Assembly (NCBI GenBank): GCA_963836405.1
Contig: CAWIJL010000009.1
Location: 124,001 to 188,000, forward strand
Reading direction: 5' to 3'
Length of the DNA stretch: 64,000 bases
Source: CAWIJJ01 sp963836405
GTDB lineage: Bacteria > Acidobacteriota > Terriglobia > Bryobacterales > Bryobacteraceae
The position numbers and the translations under genes were made by a program. Shown here one piece after another: positions 61,525-64,000 of this stretch. Each line of letters opens with the position of its first letter. Positions within the stretch are counted from its first letter, which is position 1. The notes under the pieces are model-generated. The model was not told the DNA's origin, searched no databases, and saw nothing but the letters and a program-made list of their open reading frames with translations.

Positions 61525-63663
61525 TTGCAGCCCTTCGCCATTCTTTTCGGCGCCGGATTTACCGTGCTGTCCGGGTGGGCTCTGGGCGGTCTGTTGCTCG
61601 GCCCCTCAATGCGCGATCCGGGGGTTCGCTTTGTAGCCGGCAGCGCGCTTCTTAGCCTTCTGGTCTTCGGCCTGTGCAGCGTGGGCGCCGCCGGTCCGTG
61701 GCGCTTCGCGCTGGGTGGCGCGGCCGTCATTGCGGCGGGTTGGCGCAGCATGTATTGGCCCGCGATTCCAAAGATAAATAGGCCTTTTGTTGTCGTATTT
61801 GGAGTATTTTTCCTCCTGTACTTCTTCAATGCCATGGCTCCCGAGATCAGCTTCGACGGGTCGCGTTATCATCTCGGGCTGGTGGGACGGTACCTGCGCG
61901 AGGGGGGCTTCCATCCGATCACGGACAATCTTTACGCGGCGCTTTCGCAGGGCGTCGAAATGCTGTATCTGTTCGCCTACGCTTTCGGCCGGCACTCAGC
62001 GGCGTCGATGGTGCATTTCGCCTTCCTGCTCGCGCTGGTCTGGCAGATCTTCCACTACGCGGAAGCGGCGGGGTTCCGGTTCGCGGGAATGGCGGCCGCG
62101 CTGTTGGTGTTCGCCAGCCCGGCGGTCGGGGTAGTTGCGGCGAGCGCCTACGTCGACGTCGCCGTCGCCGTTATCGCGTTCACGCTATTTCGTTTACTAC
62201 AGGCTTGGGACGGAAGGCGTCAGACGCGCCTGCTGGTGGCCGCCGGACTGGTGGCGGGATTCGCCTTCGCGGCGAAGTATACCGCCTGGGTGGCGGTGCC
62301 TTACGCCGTGCTGTGGGTGGGTTGGCGGAGCCGGAGTCTGCGGCGCGCGGCGTTGGTGGCCTTTTGCGCGGCCGCGATGGCGCTGCCGTGGCTGGCGCGG
62401 AACTGGATCATCTACCGGAATCCGGTTGCCCCGTTCTTCAACCAGCAGTTTCCAAATCCATACTTTACCGTCTCATTCGAAAGAGAATACAGGAACCAGA
62501 TGGCGCACTACGGTCTGCCGGGTCGCCGCGAGATCCCGATGCAGGTAACCACCTATGGCTCGCTCGGCGGATTGCTGGGTCCGATCTTCCTGATGAGCCC
62601 TTTGGCGCTGCTGGCGTTGCGGAGTCGGGAAGGGCGGCAGCTTCTGCTGGCGGCGCTGGTCTTTGGCGCAAACTACTTCTCGAATATCGGCACACGGTTC
62701 CTGATTCCAAGCTTGCCGTTTGTGGCATTGGCGTTCGCGTTGGGGCTGTCGGCGTGGCCCCGGATTCTGATCGGCGCCGTTATGCTTCACGCAGTCCTCT
62801 CGTGGCCTTCAGTGGTCAGGCTCTATGCCCATCCGGACGCTTGGTTTCTGTCCAAAGTCCCATACCGGGAGGCACTGCGAATCAAGCCCGAGGATGGCTA
62901 CCTGGCCTCCAACCTGCCGCTCTACCGCACTGCCAGGCTGCTCGACCAGGCGACGCCCCCCGGAGCCTCAATTTTCACTTTCACACCGATTCCCGAAGCC
63001 TATACCGAAAGGCATGTTAAGGTAGCCTACCAATCGGCGGAAAATGTCGTTAGCCGCGGCGTGTTCTGGGGCGGCTTCAGCCCGGAACATGCTCCCCGGC
63101 TGCGGCTGCGATTCCATTTCGCCAGGCAGCCGATCTCCGGTTTCCGGCTGGTAGAAACCGCCAGTGGGAGCGGTGTTTGGTCGATTTCCGAATTGCGCGT
63201 CTTCGACGGGTCGGAGGAACTGGCCAACCGGGGAGCATGGAGGCTCAGCGCGTCGCCGTTCCCGTGGGGAATCGAGCGGGTCGTGGATGGGCGACCGTTG
63301 AGCTTCTGGCGGTGCGGCGACACGCTGCGGCCGGGGCAGACGGTGACGGCAGGGTTAGGGCGCGTTGCGGAGGCGGACACAGTGGTAGTCGAAGCGGCTC
63401 CCAATCAGCCCGAGCTGCGCCTGCGCCTGGAACTTGAGGCGGCAGCGGGCACCTGGATTTCCGCGGGGGCGCCGGAACTTGCCGAAGCTCCGCCGGGCAA
63501 TTTCCGGCGCGCCGCCGCAGCGGAGCTGAAACGGCGGGGAATCGATTACCTTCTGATTTTCGACGGGGAATTTGGCGCCGAGGATGTGCGCGAACATGCG
63601 GCGGAATGGGGCGTCCGCCAGGTTGGCGAAGCCCAGGGAGGAAGGCTCTACCAGTTGCCATGA
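61525..63663 (+). CDS. GT-C-like multi-spanning membrane protein
   Basis: 712 residues from a TTG at 61525, shortly after the terminator. About ten to twelve membrane segments in residues 1-440 (LFGAGFTVLSGWALGGLLLG, VFGVFFLLYFFNAMAPEI). An acidic site early in the first loop (APEISFDGSRYH) recalls the catalytic Asp/Glu of GT39/GT-C glycosyltransferases. The last 250 residues form a beta-rich outer domain. Likely transfers a sugar from a lipid carrier to an envelope acceptor. The stop overlaps the next ATG. Family-level assignment only. Confidence 0.7.
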   Translation: MQPFAILFGAGFTVLSGWALGGLLLGPSMRDPGVRFVAGSALLSLLVFGLCSVGAAGPWRFALGGAAVIAAGWRSMYWPAIPKINRPFVVVFGVFFLLYFFNAMAPEISFDGSRYHLGLVGRYLREGGFHPITDNLYAALSQGVEMLYLFAYAFGRHSAASMVHFAFLLALVWQIFHYAEAAGFRFAGMAAALLVFASPAVGVVAASAYVDVAVAVIAFTLFRLLQAWDGRRQTRLLVAAGLVAGFAFAAKYTAWVAVPYAVLWVGWRSRSLRRAALVAFCAAAMALPWLARNWIIYRNPVAPFFNQQFPNPYFTVSFEREYRNQMAHYGLPGRREIPMQVTTYGSLGGLLGPIFLMSPLALLALRSREGRQLLLAALVFGANYFSNIGTRFLIPSLPFVALAFALGLSAWPRILIGAVMLHAVLSWPSVVRLYAHPDAWFLSKVPYREALRIKPEDGYLASNLPLYRTARLLDQATPPGASIFTFTPIPEAYTERHVKVAYQSAENVVSRGVFWGGFSPEHAPRLRLRFHFARQPISGFRLVETASGSGVWSISELRVFDGSEELANRGAWRLSASPFPWGIERVVDGRPLSFWRCGDTLRPGQTVTAGLGRVAEADTVVVEAAPNQPELRLRLELEAAAGTWISAGAPELAEAPPGNFRRAAAAELKRRGIDYLLIFDGEFGAEDVREHAAEWGVRQVGEAQGGRLYQLP

Positions 63664-64000
63664 TGAAGCTGTTCCTGGGAGTGGATGGCGGGCAATCCGG
63701 AACGTCCGCGGTGATCGGCGATGAGAGCGGCCGGATACTCGGGATTGGGGAGGCCGGGCCGTGTAATCACGCGGCGGCCGGCGAGGGACGTGTCAAACTC
63801 GAGCGCGCAGTTTCCGGATCTGTGGCGGCGGCCTGCGTTCAAGCCGGGCTTGATGCGGCGAAAGTCGAGTTCGAAGCCGCATGTCTCGGGATGAGCGGCG
63901 GTCCGGACGATAAGCGCGAAATTCTGGCTGGGATGCTGCGCGCCGGGCAGTTGATCGTCACGAATGATGCTGTGATCGCGCTCTCCGGTGCGATGGGCGG
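63663..64000 (+). CDS. BadF/BadG/BcrA/BcrD-type ATPase, N-acetylglucosamine-kinase-like (3' end outside)
   Basis: The ATG overlaps the previous stop (TGATG). The first 112 residues begin KLFLGVDGGQSGTSAVIGDE, the ASKHA phosphate-1 loop (DGGxSxT), and continue with EAACLGMSGG and LIVTNDAVIALSGA, as in the BadF-like family, which includes GlcNAc kinases. It runs off the right edge in frame. Sugar kinase is the most likely role given the glycosyltransferase next to it. Confidence 0.8.
   Translation, partial: MKLFLGVDGGQSGTSAVIGDESGRILGIGEAGPCNHAAAGEGRVKLERAVSGSVAAACVQAGLDAAKVEFEAACLGMSGGPDDKREILAGMLRAGQLIVTNDAVIALSGAMG

Overview
The window is high-GC DNA that most probably comes from an acidobacterium. 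The best taxonomic clues are an ADOP-type permease with its PadR regulator (53.3-56.1 kb), a DUF5818-like protein and the overall gene style. No rRNA gene is present, so the taxon is inferred. The defining content is a nearly complete dissimilatory sulfur-metabolism locus of about 48 kb (sat, aprBA, qmoABC, dsrAB, dsrC, dsrL, dsrMKJOP, dsrN and a DsrD-like gene). It resembles the loci known from uncultured peatland Acidobacteria.

Layout. 0.4-8.6 kb, minus strand: one operon headed by sat, followed by a Tmc-like membrane redox module (HdrD-like protein, membrane cytochrome b, six-heme cytochrome c), a TPR protein, malate dehydrogenase, a cytidylate-kinase-like/BON protein and a kinase-like protein. 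8.9 kb: a divergent regulator with a MerR-type HTH, a Cys-rich middle and a receiver-like end. 9.7-12.1 kb: debris, namely a decayed four-helix-bundle gene and a 3'-truncated transposase abutting dsrN. 12.1-20.5 kb, minus strand: a second operon with two TauE/SafE-like (TSUP) permeases, a two-TM protein, a lipoprotein, a TIGR02186-like protein, a PEP-utilizing-type protein, a DUF5818-like protein, a DsrD-like protein and DsrN. 20.6-24.6 kb: citrate synthase, a second kinase/BON protein, and a uroporphyrinogen-III methyltransferase fused to a second methyltransferase-like module. 24.9-48.2 kb, plus strand: a long operon running marR, aprB, aprA, Zn-ribbon, YkgJ, qmoABC, dsrAB, ferritin-like, dsrL, dsrC, RsbRD_N-like, dsrMKJOP, a YeiH-type exporter, a one-TM peptide, a third TSUP permease, an AlgE-like porin and a final hypothetical.

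How they work together. Sat makes APS. AprBA interconverts APS and sulfite, with QmoABC linking it to the quinone pool. DsrAB interconverts sulfite and DsrC-bound sulfur. DsrMKJOP recycles DsrC trisulfide, and DsrL offers an NAD(P)H link. DsrN and the SUMT fusion supply siroheme or siroheme amide. Three TSUP permeases, the YeiH protein and the porin suggest heavy traffic of sulfur oxyanions. Direction (reduction, oxidation or disproportionation) cannot be settled from sequence; DsrL together with a DsrD-like protein makes it ambiguous. No dsrEFH is present in the window.

About 20 one-base indels break genes between 33.1 and 48.0 kb (qmoC, dsrA, dsrB, dsrK, dsrJ, dsrO, dsrP, yeiH, final hypothetical), and one more lies at 59.19 kb. 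Many sit in short homopolymers and all leave the family motifs intact in the restored frame, so consensus errors are likelier than decay.

48.28-53.09 kb: a tRNA-Arg gene and a 4.7-kb genomic island bounded by a 45-bp duplication of the tRNA 3' end. Arm-type repeats lie at both ends, no integrase remains, and an insertion sequence with 18-bp perfect terminal repeats splits a small gene. 53.2-64 kb: ordinary chromosome with PadR/ADOP permease, an orphan nuoB, pgeF, a 428-bp tandem duplication at the end of a membrane/TPR gene, nth, a BON protein, a GT-C-like membrane protein and the start of a BadF-type kinase.
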